A stretch of DNA of 64,000 nt from CALBJU01 sp965247125 (GTDB taxonomy: Bacteria > Bacteroidota > Rhodothermia > Rhodothermales > UBA10348), in contig CBDFGO010000001.1 in NCBI GenBank assembly GCA_965247125.1, positions 372,001 to 436,000 on the forward strand, given 5' to 3'. This document shows positions 27,002 to 36,573 of the stretch, piece by piece. The notes below the pieces were generated by a model. It was given only the letters and a program-made list of their open reading frames with translations. It made no database searches and was not told where the DNA came from. The position numbers and the translations under genes were made by a program. Within the stretch, counting starts at the first letter, position 1. Each line of letters begins with the position of its first letter.

Positions 27002-28242
27002 CCTGTCAGTGGGGAAGCTCGGAAGATCTGCCTGCCTTCAATCCAAGTTGCCCGGCAGCTGTTTGTTTGAAAATGATACATCCAGTGGTCAACATCCTCA
27101 ACGGCTACCTCGATAAAGTTTGCCCGTTTTCCAATTTCGATGGAACCGTACAAGTGGTCTCGTCCGATTGCGCGAGCTGCATACAAAGTGGCTCCTTTGA
27201 GCGCCTCAGTGGGCGTCATCCTGCTCATCGTGCAGGCGAGCATCATGGCGAGAGGTAAATCATTGCAGGGTGCAGATCCAGGGTTGAAATCGGTTGCGAC
27301 GGCGACCCTAACACCAGCGGACATGAACGCTCTCGCCTTCATTGCAGGCTGATTCAGATAGAGAGATGCGAACGGAAGACAGACGGCGGTCACCCCTGAA
27401 GATTCCATGGCCCGAATGCCATCAGCGGAGGTGTATTCCAGATGATCGGCGCTGACGGCGTTGACCTCAGCCGCGAGTTCTGCGCCACCGCCATCCTGCA
27501 GCTGATCCACGTGAAGCTTTGGGCGAAGACCCAGGTCTGCACCCGCCCGCAAAATCTTGCGCGCGTTTTCTTTCGAAAACGCGCCCTCTTCGACAAAAAT
27601 ATCGTTGAATTCCGCCAGCCCCTGACGTGCGACCTCGGGTAAAAGGTCGTCACAGATCATTTGAATGTAACAGTTTTCGTTACATTTATCGGGGTCCGGC
27701 ACCACGTGGGCGGCAAGTAGGGTCGAAACGATGTCAATGGGCGTGTTTTGACCTATATCTCGATAAACTCTCAGTAATTTGAGCTCCTCTTCCAGGGAGA
27801 GTCCGTACCCGGACTTGCACTCCACAGCCGTAACGCCCTGGCGAACGTAGAGAGCAAGGTACCGTTCGCAGTGGTCCCGGAGCTCCTCTTCCGACGCACC
27901 TCGAGTCTGAGCCATGGTTTTTCGAATGCCACCACCCGCCGCTGCGATCTCGAGATAACTCCGCCCTTCGATCCGCATCCTAAATTCGTCAGCCCGCCAG
28001 CCTCCGAATCCCAGATGCGTATGACAATCGACCAGCCCCGGAAACACTGCATTTCCTCTAGCCGAATACTGCGGCCGTGTGGTGGTGGCCTCAGGTAGAT
28101 CGCCCGCCAGACCAACGAAATCAAGCGTGCCGTCCTTCCACGAGATGGCCGCACCGCTTAGCGATTGGACGTCGGACTGATCACCTTCGTCCCTGCAGCA
28201 GGCCAGATACCCAATGTCGTTGAGGACGCCCGAATCAGACAA
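26998..28242 (-). CDS. hutI: Imidazolonepropionase
   Basis: 414 residues. It hydrolyses 4-imidazolone-5-propanoate to N-formimino-L-glutamate, the third step of histidine breakdown. The amidohydrolase metal site is visible as DCHTHLGFGGWRADEFRMR (near residue 72), followed by AAGGGIRKTMAQTRGA, VECKSGYGLSLEEELKLLR, HVDQLQDGGGAELAAE, SADHLEYTS and ATDFNPGSAP, all typical of HutI. The start appears to be TTG 28242, overlapping the hutH stop; no ATG is available at the expected N-terminus. It overlaps the asparaginase-like gene downstream by 4 bp. Confidence 0.95.
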   Translation of the reverse strand: MSDSGVLNDIGYLACCRDEGDQSDVQSLSGAAISWKDGTLDFVGLAGDLPEATTTRPQYSARGNAVFPGLVDCHTHLGFGGWRADEFRMRIEGRSYLEIAAAGGGIRKTMAQTRGASEEELRDHCERYLALYVRQGVTAVECKSGYGLSLEEELKLLRVYRDIGQNTPIDIVSTLLAAHVVPDPDKCNENCYIQMICDDLLPEVARQGLAEFNDIFVEEGAFSKENARKILRAGADLGLRPKLHVDQLQDGGGAELAAEVNAVSADHLEYTSADGIRAMESSGVTAVCLPFASLYLNQPAMKARAFMSAGVRVAVATDFNPGSAPCNDLPLAMMLACTMSRMTPTEALKGATLYAARAIGRDHLYGSIEIGKRANFIEVAVEDVDHWMYHFQTNSCRATWIEGRQIFRASPLTG

Positions 28243-29737
28243 GACTGCATCCCTCCGACTCCACCGCTTTCTGCAGTGTGGACGATTTGATCACCTCGAC
28301 GCTTGGCGCCAGGTCATCCTGAAAGAGGTAGTCCTTTTCGCGGTGCGGAATCCTCTCCCTGATCAGAGTGTGAGCAATTTCTACTCCCTTCCCCGGTCTC
28401 AGGGGCGAGCGGTAGTCCAGTGCCTGGGCCGCCGTCAACAACTCGATTGCAAATACGTGTTGGACGTTTTCCAGCACCTGCAAAAGCTTCACCGCGCTGA
28501 TGCTTCCCATTGAAACGTGATCTTCCTGACCCAGCGATGTTGGAATGGAATCGACCGACGCCGGGTGACAGAGCACCTTGTTCTCCGAGACGAGAGCGGC
28601 AGCCGTGTATTGTGGAATCATGAATCCAGAATTGAGTCCCGTTTCCTTCATCAGCAGGCGCGGAAGACCATCGTGTCCCTCTAGTAGCAGGTAGGTGCGC
28701 CGTTCGGAAATGGATGCGAGTTCGGCCAGCGCGATGGCAGAATAGTCCAGGACAAGTGCGAGTGGTTGACCGTGAAAATTCCCACCGCTGATGATCTCTC
28801 CATCATGGAACACGAGAGGATTGTCTGTGACCGAGTTCATTTCAATCTCCAGGACGTCCACCGCGTGCGACAGCGCATCACGGCTTGCGCCGTGCACCTG
28901 AGGCACGCACCTCAAACAGTACGGGTCCTGGACCTTTCCGCAGTCGCGGTGCGACTCGAGTATTTCGCTGTCCTCCAGCAAGGTGCGGACATTCTGTGCT
29001 GCGTTTTGTTGACCTCGATGAGGGCGGATCTCGTGAATCCGACTATCAAAAGGGTGAATACTTCCCTGCAGGGCTTCCAGGCTCATTGAGGCCAGAATAT
29101 CAGCTGTTCGGACGAGTTTGTGAGCCCGGTTCAGCACGTACGCACCGTACGCGGCCATAAACTGCGTGCCGTTGATGAGGCTCAGACCATCTTTTGAAGC
29201 CAGTTCGATCGGCTTCATTCCCTCTTCAGCGAGGACATCTGGTGCGGGGCGCGGCCGGTCATCAACTCCCCAGAAATATCCCTGCCCGATAAGCGGCAGT
29301 GCCATATGCGCGAGCGGCGCAAGGTCACCGGACGCGCCGACACTCCCCTTCGACGGCACCACTGGCGTAAGTCGATTAATGGCCAGGTGTAGCAGGCGAT
29401 CGAATGTGGTTTCCGAAACGCCGGAGTATCCGAGGCCCAGCGAATGCACCTTCAGAGCCAGCATGATCTCGGTGATCCTCTTCGGAACAGGATCGCCTAC
29501 CCCTACGGCGTGACTTATCAAGAGATTTCGCTGCAGCTGGCTCAGTTGTTCCTTGTCGATACGCTTGTTGGCCAGTTTTCCGAAGCCCGTATTGACGCCA
29601 TAGATGGCCTCTCCCTTGGCAAGCACCGCTTCCAGCGTCTTACGCGATTGTCTCACGGCACCGGAATCATTTTTCAGGGCGTCAAGAGACAGACTGATGG
29701 TGTCGTATAGATCGGCTATTCTCAGGGTGACACTCAT
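28235..29737 (-). CDS. hutH: Histidine ammonia-lyase
   Basis: 500 residues from ATG 29737. It deaminates L-histidine to urocanate. The MIO cofactor triad Ala-Ser-Gly is at about 135-137 in [19 protein letters not shown], and [16 protein letters not shown] and the [14 protein letters not shown] segment are typical. Length matches the family. It is coupled to hutU by an ATGA overlap at 29734-29737 and overlaps the proposed hutI start by 8 bp. Confidence 0.97.
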   Translation of the reverse strand: MSVTLRIADLYDTISLSLDALKNDSGAVRQSRKTLEAVLAKGEAIYGVNTGFGKLANKRIDKEQLSQLQRNLLISHAVGVGDPVPKRITEIMLALKVHSLGLGYSGVSETTFDRLLHLAINRLTPVVPSKGSVGASGDLAPLAHMALPLIGQGYFWGVDDRPRPAPDVLAEEGMKPIELASKDGLSLINGTQFMAAYGAYVLNRAHKLVRTADILASMSLEALQGSIHPFDSRIHEIRPHRGQQNAAQNVRTLLEDSEILESHRDCGKVQDPYCLRCVPQVHGASRDALSHAVDVLEIEMNSVTDNPLVFHDGEIISGGNFHGQPLALVLDYSAIALAELASISERRTYLLLEGHDGLPRLLMKETGLNSGFMIPQYTAAALVSENKVLCHPASVDSIPTSLGQEDHVSMGSISAVKLLQVLENVQHVFAIELLTAAQALDYRSPLRPGKGVEIAHTLIRERIPHREKDYLFQDDLAPSVEVIKSSTLQKAVESEGCSLV

Positions 29738-31398
29738 CCGTTCACCATCGGCAGATCGACGCCGCGCTCATTCGCCGTCTCAATCGCATCATCGTATCCG
29801 GCATCGGCGTGCCGCATGACGCCTGTTCCGGGGTCCGCAGTCAGCACGCGCTCCAATCGGCGGTCCGCCATGTCAGTACCGTCCGCTACGCAGACCATCC
29901 CCGAATGAATGGAGTACCCGATACCAACTCCGCCGCCGTGATGCAGGGAGACCCAGCTCGCACCCGACGCGGTATTGAGTAGCGCATTCAGCAGCGGCCA
30001 GTCTGCGATGGCATCGGACCCATCCTTCATTCCTTCGGTCTCCCGATTTGGAGAGGCCACCGATCCACTGTCCAGATGGTCCCGGCCTATAACGAGAGGG
30101 GCCTTCACCTTGCCCTTGGCCACCAGCCAGTTGAATTTCAGCCCCATTTCAGCTCGTTCACCGTATTCCAGCCAACATATTCGAGCCGGAAGTCCTTGAA
30201 ACTGAACCTGTTCCTGCGCTTTTCGAATCCAGCGCGCAAGAGCTTCCTTCTGTGGAAAGGTCTCCAGGATGGCTTCATCCGTGACGGCAATATCGTTCGG
30301 GTCGCCAGATAGAGCGGCCCATCGGAACGGTCCGGATCCCCTGCAGAAGAGGGGCCGAATGAACTCGGGTACGAATCCAGGGATGTCGAACACCTCGGTC
30401 ATGCTCCGATGATCGGCGACTTGCCCCCGAAGATTGTTGCCATAATCAAACGTGATCGCGCCTGCAGCTTTCATGTCGAGCATGGCTTGAACGTGCTCTT
30501 GCATGGCATCCAGCACGGCAGTCTGGTAGCCATCGGGGTCCGATTCCCTGAAGACAGTCGCCGACTCGACCGTGTGGCCGATCGGGATGTAGCCCAACTC
30601 CAGATCGTGCGCAGAAGTCTGATCGGTCAGTACATCCGGGACAATGCCCCGGCGAACCAGTTCGGGGAGGATCTCTGCGATATTTCCCAGGAGGCCGATC
30701 GAAAGAGCCTCCTTGCGATTGGTAGCCTCGTTAAGCTTGTCCAGCGCCTCATCCAGGTTTTCAGACATCTCGTCACAGTAGCCAGAATCTACACGGCGCC
30801 GGATGCTTACTGGATCGATCTCGACGCACAGGCAGGCACCACCGTTCATGGTGGCGGCCAGCGGTTGGGCCCCGCCCATTCCTCCAAGACCAGCTGTTAT
30901 TACGAGACGTCCGGCCATCGTGCCACCAAAATGCTGGTTTGCACACTCGGCGAACGTTTCATAGGTCCCTTGCAAAATGCCCTGAGTCCCTATGTATATC
31001 CAGGACCCGGCTGTCATCTGGCCGTACATCGTCAGTCCAAGGGCATCCAATCGGCGGAATTCGTCCCAAGTACCCCACCGGGGTACGAGGTGAGCATTGG
31101 CGATGAGGACACGCGGAGCTTCCTCATGCGTCCGAAAGACCCCGACCGGTTTCCCGGACTGCACTAATAGTGTCTCATCATTTTCGAGGCGTTTAAGGGT
31201 CTCGATGATGCGGTGGTAGCTCTCCCAATTACGGGCCGCCTTTCCTCCACCGCCGTACACAATCAGATCTTGCGGGTGCTCCGCAACCGCCGGATCGAGG
31301 TTATTCATCAGCATGCGCATGGCGGCTTCCTGGTGCCACCCTTTACACGAGAGCTCGGTCCCGTGAGGTGCATGGATATCTTTGCGTGGTACTGTCAT
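29734..31398 (-). CDS. hutU: Urocanate hydratase
   Basis: 554 residues from ATG 31398, the normal family length. It converts urocanate to 4-imidazolone-5-propanoate using tightly bound NAD+. Typical segments are [40 protein letters not shown], the NAD-binding [18 protein letters not shown], and [19 protein letters not shown] near the C-terminus. It is the first of the three overlapping hut genes; the YceH gene stop lies 23 bp upstream. Confidence 0.97.
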   Translation of the reverse strand: MTVPRKDIHAPHGTELSCKGWHQEAAMRMLMNNLDPAVAEHPQDLIVYGGGGKAARNWESYHRIIETLKRLENDETLLVQSGKPVGVFRTHEEAPRVLIANAHLVPRWGTWDEFRRLDALGLTMYGQMTAGSWIYIGTQGILQGTYETFAECANQHFGGTMAGRLVITAGLGGMGGAQPLAATMNGGACLCVEIDPVSIRRRVDSGYCDEMSENLDEALDKLNEATNRKEALSIGLLGNIAEILPELVRRGIVPDVLTDQTSAHDLELGYIPIGHTVESATVFRESDPDGYQTAVLDAMQEHVQAMLDMKAAGAITFDYGNNLRGQVADHRSMTEVFDIPGFVPEFIRPLFCRGSGPFRWAALSGDPNDIAVTDEAILETFPQKEALARWIRKAQEQVQFQGLPARICWLEYGERAEMGLKFNWLVAKGKVKAPLVIGRDHLDSGSVASPNRETEGMKDGSDAIADWPLLNALLNTASGASWVSLHHGGGVGIGYSIHSGMVCVADGTDMADRRLERVLTADPGTGVMRHADAGYDDAIETANERGVDLPMVNG

Positions 31399-31421
31399 GT
31401 CAAATTTGATATCGAATCAAT

Positions 31422-32045
31422 CTATTCGAACTGCTTTCTAAATGCCTCGAAATCGGCCTCCAGTCGGGTGAGGCGCTCCCTCAAATCATCGAGATCTGCC
31501 GTTGATTCTGTAGAGGAAGGAGGCTCGCTCACCTCCTCTTCCTGAATCGGCTCGCCGGACAACAAATGAGTAAATCGAACGCCTTTCTGGCCGGCTCGCC
31601 TCCCAACCTGCATGGCCAGTGGTTCTTCTCGCTCAGAGAGGGCCTGCAGAACGTCTGCGACCTCTTCCATGCTCTCAAACGATGCCATTCGGGTAGTATG
31701 GGTCCGCAGTTCACCCTCGGTTTGCGCGCCTCGAAGAGTCAAACTGGCCAAAACCGCGAGGCTCCGTTGATCCAGATTCCAGTGCTGGGTGGCCGCGTGA
31801 CGGTACTTTTCTGCCCGACTACCCGCTACGGAAGCGTGGCCGGAGAGGCGCTGGGTGTACAATTCGTCGAGGGCCCGTATCACCACGATTTCACCGTATT
31901 CAACGACGGGGAAACGATTGGATTTCTGGTTGCAACCGTTGACCAGCGCATTGACGGTCATCGGATAATAGTCCGGAGTACTGAGCTCTTTTTCGATGAG
32001 CACTCCCAGAACCCTGACAGCTTCAAGGGATAACTTCTTTTCCAT
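31422..32045 (-). CDS. YceH-family (DUF480/UPF0502) protein
   Basis: 207 residues from ATG 32045. The N-terminal 170 residues match the YceH family: EAVRVLGVLIEKELSTPDYY, MTVNALVNGCNQKSNRFPV, and a second winged-helix-like unit with SLAVLASLTLRGAQTEGELR. The tail is acidic and then predicted coiled coil (LDDLRERLTRLEADFEAF). The family has two winged-helix domains and no firmly known function. It lies 23 bp upstream of hutU on the same strand and could be cotranscribed with the hut genes, so a regulatory link is possible but only inferred. Confidence 0.88.
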   Translation of the reverse strand: MEKKLSLEAVRVLGVLIEKELSTPDYYPMTVNALVNGCNQKSNRFPVVEYGEIVVIRALDELYTQRLSGHASVAGSRAEKYRHAATQHWNLDQRSLAVLASLTLRGAQTEGELRTHTTRMASFESMEEVADVLQALSEREEPLAMQVGRRAGQKGVRFTHLLSGEPIQEEEVSEPPSSTESTADLDDLRERLTRLEADFEAFRKQFE

Positions 32046-32099
32046 GAGGGGACCTCACTCTAAAAAGATGATATTTGCCCTGTACACTTCCGGACGGGG

Positions 32100-32822
32100 T
32101 CACAGAAGAAACGACACATCTGAGCCAGGATCAATGTCCCGGGGATCGGATTCTCCGTGAAACAATCGAGCGCCGGTTCTACCCTCCAGCGTCATTACGG
32201 GTCCATCAACCTTCAGCATGGCGCCTTCACGAAGACCAATCACCGGCGATTTCGGGTTCATGATGGTGAATTCGAGGATTCGTTCCTCTCTCGTTTCACC
32301 CATGTGCCCTTCAGGATGTGCATCCAGATAGTGCGGATTAATCTGTGCACGAATCAGCCCGAGCGTTTCAAACGAAGCAGGGTCCATTATCGGCATGTCA
32401 TTCGTGGTGCAGAGCCGCGGCGATGAAACGTTTGCGCCGGCACTCCATCCGACGTACGGTGTGCCGCTGAATGCACGCTCCCGAATGATGTTCATCAACC
32501 CGAATTGATGCATGTCGTGAACGAGCTTGAACGTATTGCCTCCGCCGACCGCGATCACCTCAGCGTCCAGTATTGCCTGGGCAGGATCGTCAAAGCGGTG
32601 AACAGAGACGACTTCGTGGCCTGGCAATCCCCCGGCGACCATCCCTTCATAGTCGTCGTAGGAGAACCGTACTGCTGCATAGGGCACAAAAGTGATGCGC
32701 GTTCCCTTGTTAGGAAGCAGCCAGTCAATGTGCTCAGATGCATGTTCGAGGTAGGACGTACCCGAGGTTCGAGACGTGGACAACAATAAAAACCGTCGGG
32801 AAGCTCCCATTTGAGTCCCCAT
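32100..32822 (-). CDS. pepE: Dipeptidase E (S51 family)
   Basis: About 240 residues from ATG 32822 (ATG 32810 is an alternative; the longer open frame to 32951 runs into the alanine dehydrogenase gene). It belongs to peptidase S51, which cuts Asp-Xaa dipeptides. Evidence: VIAVGGGNTFKLVHDMHQFG, the nucleophile elbow YVGWSAGANV (Ser about 127), PIMDPASFETLGLIRAQINP, HYLDAHPEGHMGETREERI, and GLREGAMLKVDG. The start is 2 bp after the alanine dehydrogenase stop, so the two are cotranscribed, and together would feed aspartate and alanine from peptides into catabolism. Confidence 0.92.
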   Translation of the reverse strand: MGTQMGASRRFLLLSTSRTSGTSYLEHASEHIDWLLPNKGTRITFVPYAAVRFSYDDYEGMVAGGLPGHEVVSVHRFDDPAQAILDAEVIAVGGGNTFKLVHDMHQFGLMNIIRERAFSGTPYVGWSAGANVSSPRLCTTNDMPIMDPASFETLGLIRAQINPHYLDAHPEGHMGETREERILEFTIMNPKSPVIGLREGAMLKVDGPVMTLEGRTGARLFHGESDPRDIDPGSDVSFLL

Positions 32823-32824
32823 TC

Positions 32825-34045
32825 CTAGATTCCTGATGCGATCAGCAACTCGATATCCCGATGGGAAATGCCGAACATCGACGCCAGGCTTTTCTTGGTG
32901 AGGTGTTTGCGATAGACATACGTTCCATTTCGCAGACCAACGTGCGTCCACAAGGCTTCATTTATCGAAGCCGCATCGCCAATCTTGATGGCGTAGGGCA
33001 CCAGCACATTTGTGAGCGCATAGCTGGCTGTTCGAGCGGCGTTTGACGGCATATTCGGCACGCCGTAATGAATCACACCGTGACGACGAAATGTTGGATT
33101 TGAGTGGGTTGTGGGCTTGCTGGTTTCAATGCAGCCGCCTTGATCGATTACGGTGTCCACGATCACCGAGCCATCCCGCATCGATGCCACCATATCCTCG
33201 GTCACCACAACAGGGGCGCGTTGCCCGGCGGTCATCATCGCTCCCACTACCACATCGGCGGTCAGAAGAGCCTGAGAAATGTACTGCTGTGTGGCCATCG
33301 CAGTGGTTATGCCGCGCCCCAGATAATGCTCGAGAGAGCGCAGAGCACCGAGGTCATTGTCCAGAATTATAACATGCGCGCCAAATCCCAAAGCTGCTCG
33401 CGCGGCCCACTCTCCGACCATCCCGGCACCCAGTATCACGACGTTGGAGGGAGGTACTCCCGAAATTCCACCCAGCATCACCCCTTTGCCGCCTTCACCA
33501 CTTTCCAGGTATCGGGCAGCTATTTGGATAGCCATGGAGCCCATTATTTCGTGCATCATGCGCACGATAGGCAGGCTGCCATCCGAATCGCGGATGAACT
33601 CGAAGCCGATGGCGGTTACACCCAGATCGATGAGTCGATTCAGTGAGTCAGGAGATGTGTTTCCAAGGTGAAGAGCAGATATCAGCACCTGCTTGTCGTG
33701 CATGAGAGCCACCTCCTCTTCGACGGGTGGACCCACCTTTACGATGAGATCACTCGCGCTGTAGAGTTCAGACGCCGACTTTGCAATGATGGCGCCCGCT
33801 TCGGTGTACTCCAGATCCGTGAAATGTGACGCGTCGCCGGCTCCTTCTCCCACGTAGACATCGTGCCCATTGGCGACGATTGCCGCCACTCCTGTGGGAG
33901 AGATCGAAACCCGGCGCTCTTCCTCAGATGCTTCCTTTGGAACGCCGACCTTCAAAGACTTCTCGTCACCCGTCTTCTTCTGTCGCTTTTCTTTGGTGAG
34001 GACACCGTGTTCAACTCCGAGACCCTGTAGAGATGGTACTTCCAT
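32825..34045 (-). CDS. ald: Alanine dehydrogenase
   Basis: 406 residues from ATG 34045. It interconverts L-alanine and pyruvate with NAD+ and ammonia. Catalytic-domain start KVGVPKEASEEERRVSISP, the loop FEFIRDSDGSLPIVRMMHEI, nucleotide-binding VVILGAGMVGEWAARAALGF, and DVVVGAMMTAGQRAP and VIDQGGCIETSKPTTHSNP are all present. It has about 31 extra N-terminal residues before the usual start, as is common in Bacteroidota homologues. It is upstream of and 2 bp from pepE. Confidence 0.94.
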   Translation of the reverse strand: MEVPSLQGLGVEHGVLTKEKRQKKTGDEKSLKVGVPKEASEEERRVSISPTGVAAIVANGHDVYVGEGAGDASHFTDLEYTEAGAIIAKSASELYSASDLIVKVGPPVEEEVALMHDKQVLISALHLGNTSPDSLNRLIDLGVTAIGFEFIRDSDGSLPIVRMMHEIMGSMAIQIAARYLESGEGGKGVMLGGISGVPPSNVVILGAGMVGEWAARAALGFGAHVIILDNDLGALRSLEHYLGRGITTAMATQQYISQALLTADVVVGAMMTAGQRAPVVVTEDMVASMRDGSVIVDTVIDQGGCIETSKPTTHSNPTFRRHGVIHYGVPNMPSNAARTASYALTNVLVPYAIKIGDAASINEALWTHVGLRNGTYVYRKHLTKKSLASMFGISHRDIELLIASGI

Positions 34046-34111
34046 TGATAGTTATGAGAACGAGATGGGTGGCTAAGGCTAATGAATATACAATGTTACA
34101 GGGTTCTCTCC

Positions 34112-34900
34112 CTACCAGTGAGACATCAAAATTCCTCCGGCAACAGCGGCGTTCAGACTCTCCACCGCCAGATTTGCACCACCCGATTCAATTGAAACGG
34201 CCCCGCCGGTCATGGATCGAACTCCTCTTGAAACACCATGGGCTTCGCTTCCGATGATGAGTATGGAGTGCTCTCCCGGCTGCCAGTCCCGAACCGCCGG
34301 TCCATCCATGTCTGCGTATCGAATGTCTGCACCATTGCGCTTGCAGGTGCCAACGAATCCTTCGAGGAAATCGACCCGCTCCAACTTGACGTCCCAGATG
34401 CCGCCCATGGCCGCACGAACCGTTTTTGGAGCATAAAAGTCAGCCGTATCCAGGCCTCCAACCACGGCCTCCACACCGAACCAGGCCGCCGTCCTGATCA
34501 ACGTTCCTACGTTTCCCGGATCCTGCACGCCGTCCAACGCCAGAATTTTTCCCTTGCAAAGAAGGCAATCTGTGCTCTCAGAAGGAATGCGAGCAACACC
34601 CAGAATTCCAGGAGAGGTGGTCATATCGGATATTCGTCCCATGTCCCTCTCCGATACTTTGTTCGATCGCCCGGCAAACCTGAAAATTAGATTTTCCACA
34701 CGGTCGTCTGACAAGGCCTCCTTGGAGGCGAACAAATCCAGTAATTCCACGCCGGAATCCATGGCCGCTTCCAGGGCTCGCACGCCTTCGATCATGTAGG
34801 AATTCAGTTGACCTCGACCCTTCTTGCGCGAGAGGCTGGTGACTTCCTTGATTCTGCGCTCAGTAGCCGGAAACAGCACGGCGGGATCTTGCGAGTTCAA
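34112..34900 (-). CDS. TrmH/SpoU-family RNA 2'-O-methyltransferase
   Basis: 262 residues, apparently from a TTG at 34900 because no ATG occurs before residue 36. The protein has an N-terminal substrate-binding part (SLSRKKGRGQLNSYMIEGVR) and the SPOUT knot motifs: ALDGVQDPGNVGTLIRTAAW (motif 1), ILIIGSEAHGVSRGV (motif 2) and IESGGANLAVESLNAAVAGG (motif 3, slightly divergent from IPM..ESLNVS). It methylates ribose in rRNA or tRNA using S-adenosylmethionine. The exact target (RlmB-like or other) cannot be assigned. It is divergent from the glutamate dehydrogenase gene. Confidence 0.9.
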   Translation of the reverse strand: MNSQDPAVLFPATERRIKEVTSLSRKKGRGQLNSYMIEGVRALEAAMDSGVELLDLFASKEALSDDRVENLIFRFAGRSNKVSERDMGRISDMTTSPGILGVARIPSESTDCLLCKGKILALDGVQDPGNVGTLIRTAAWFGVEAVVGGLDTADFYAPKTVRAAMGGIWDVKLERVDFLEGFVGTCKRNGADIRYADMDGPAVRDWQPGEHSILIIGSEAHGVSRGVRSMTGGAVSIESGGANLAVESLNAAVAGGILMSHW

Positions 34901-35083
34901 CTAAATGGTGAAGATTGAGGGAGAAAAGACTGTTCCATCGATGGATTGAGATTGGCCTGTCTTACCTTCGCCCGCGGCGGTCCACGAACCGCTTTCGAGC
35001 CAGTCCAGATCAATCGTTTTTTAAGATACCAAATTGAATCCTCGCAAGCGGAAGCGCTTTTCCTGCGAGTAATAGGAAATACG

Positions 35084-36388
35084 ATGCAGTTTACGGACCC
35101 CTACAAGAAAGCCGTCTATTCGGAGCCCGCTCCTATACTCGACCCGGACAATCCGTTTCAAGCGATGGTCGAGCGCTTCGACGTCGCCGCCAAAATCCTC
35201 GAGCTGGATCCGGGATTCTACGAGTACCTCGTCACGCCTGCCCGGGTCCATATCACGGCTATCCCGGTCCTGATGGACTCAGGACAAATCAAGATGTTTG
35301 AGGGCTATCGCGTTATTCACAGCGATATTCTGGGCCCTTCCAAGGGAGGCATCCGGTTCGCACCCGATGTGAACCTTGATGAGATAAAGGCCCTGGCAGC
35401 CTGGATGACGTGGAAATGTGCGATCGTCAGTGTGCCATTCGGCGGCGCAAAGGGCGGCGTCATCTGTAATCCGAGAGATCTCAGCAGGGGCGAACTTGAG
35501 CGATTGACCCGGCGCTACACAGCGAACCTTATGGATGTTTTCGGGCCGGATAAGGATATACCGGCTCCGGACATGAACACAAACGAACAGATCATGGCGT
35601 GGATACTGGACACCTATTCCATGACTGTAAAACGTACCGAGCCAGCTGTCGTAACCGGAAAGCCGATTGTATTGGGCGGATCGGAAGGCCGACGTGAAGC
35701 AACGGGGCGTGGAGTAATGACGGTGACATTGGCAGCTATGGAACGGCTGAACATGCGACCTTCCGAGTGCAGCGTGGCTGTTCAGGGATTTGGAAACGTC
35801 GGTTCAGTAGCCGCCAACCTGCTGACGCAACAGGGCTGTAAAGTTGTGGCTGTCAGCGATATTTCGGGCGGATACCATAATTCTGAGGGCCTCGACATTC
35901 AGGCCATGATCGATTATTCCAAGGAACATGAGCACAGCCTCGAAGGCTATACCGAGGCGGAATCACTCTCCAATGACGAACTCCTCACGCTGGACGTTGA
36001 CGTTCTGGCCCCATGTGCGAAGGAAGATCAGATCACGAAGCGAAATGCGGGCGACGTCAAAGCCAAAATCGTTTCCGAAGGAGCCAACGGCCCGACCTCT
36101 CCACGAGCCGACGCCATCCTCAGGGAAAATGGGTGTACAGTCATTCCAGACATCCTCGCCAATGCGGGTGGCGTCACGGTTTCCTATTTTGAGTGGGTAC
36201 AGGATCGGCAGGGATACTTCTGGACGCTGGATCGGGTGAATCGTCGGTTGGATCGCATGATGCACAAAGCATTCGATGATGTTTTCGATAAGGCTGAGGA
36301 GCACGATGTGACTCTGCGCATCGGTGCCTATGTCCTGGCCATCAAGAAAGTGGCCGACGCCCTCGAACTGCGGGGCATCTACGCCTGA
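35084..36388 (+). CDS. Glutamate dehydrogenase
   Basis: 434 residues from ATG 35084, preceded by AGGAAA at a suitable distance; the frame is open to a TTG at 34946 but that start adds unrelated residues. It oxidatively deaminates glutamate to 2-oxoglutarate or runs in reverse. Key segments: GYRVIHSDILGPSKGGIRF, the catalytic-lysine region VPFGGAKGGVICNP, the dinucleotide fold VAVQGFGNVGSVAANLL and PCAKEDQITKRNA. Coenzyme preference is not decidable. It is placed near the hut and ald genes, the products of which converge on it. A short inverted repeat CTCGCA...TGCGAG (35041-35069) lies just upstream of the start. Confidence 0.95.
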   Translation: MQFTDPYKKAVYSEPAPILDPDNPFQAMVERFDVAAKILELDPGFYEYLVTPARVHITAIPVLMDSGQIKMFEGYRVIHSDILGPSKGGIRFAPDVNLDEIKALAAWMTWKCAIVSVPFGGAKGGVICNPRDLSRGELERLTRRYTANLMDVFGPDKDIPAPDMNTNEQIMAWILDTYSMTVKRTEPAVVTGKPIVLGGSEGRREATGRGVMTVTLAAMERLNMRPSECSVAVQGFGNVGSVAANLLTQQGCKVVAVSDISGGYHNSEGLDIQAMIDYSKEHEHSLEGYTEAESLSNDELLTLDVDVLAPCAKEDQITKRNAGDVKAKIVSEGANGPTSPRADAILRENGCTVIPDILANAGGVTVSYFEWVQDRQGYFWTLDRVNRRLDRMMHKAFDDVFDKAEEHDVTLRIGAYVLAIKKVADALELRGIYA

Positions 36389-36450
36389 GTCTCTTCCGCG
36401 TTTGGCCCGGTCGCTCTTTTATCTGGCCAGGCGCTCTGCTAGTTGGATCG

Positions 36451-36510
36451 CGATTCTTAAAATTAGTTTGCCATTCCTCAATTGGGTTTGCCATTCTTGA
36501 AATCGGATTT
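36451..36510. repeat. Three imperfect 20-bp tandem repeats
   Basis: Positions 36451-36470, 36471-36490 and 36491-36510 are related 20-mers (CCATTCTTGAAATCGGATTT and variants sharing ATTC and TTTG or ATTT ends). They fill much of the 185-bp gap between glutamate dehydrogenase and the next gene. No hairpin terminator is clear in this gap. Confidence 0.75.
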
Positions 36511-36573
36511 GATTGTGGACGGCCTTCGTCGCATTTTCCCTGATCCCCCCGATCACCCAAAGGGAAGACCGTT

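Noticed and set aside
30409..31167. 252-codon plus-strand frame
   Set aside because: It is antisense to hutU, a full-length well-conserved gene.
34946..35083. Extended N-terminus of glutamate dehydrogenase from TTG 34946
   Set aside because: The extra residues do not resemble the family, and ATG 35084 has a ribosome-binding-like AGGAAA.
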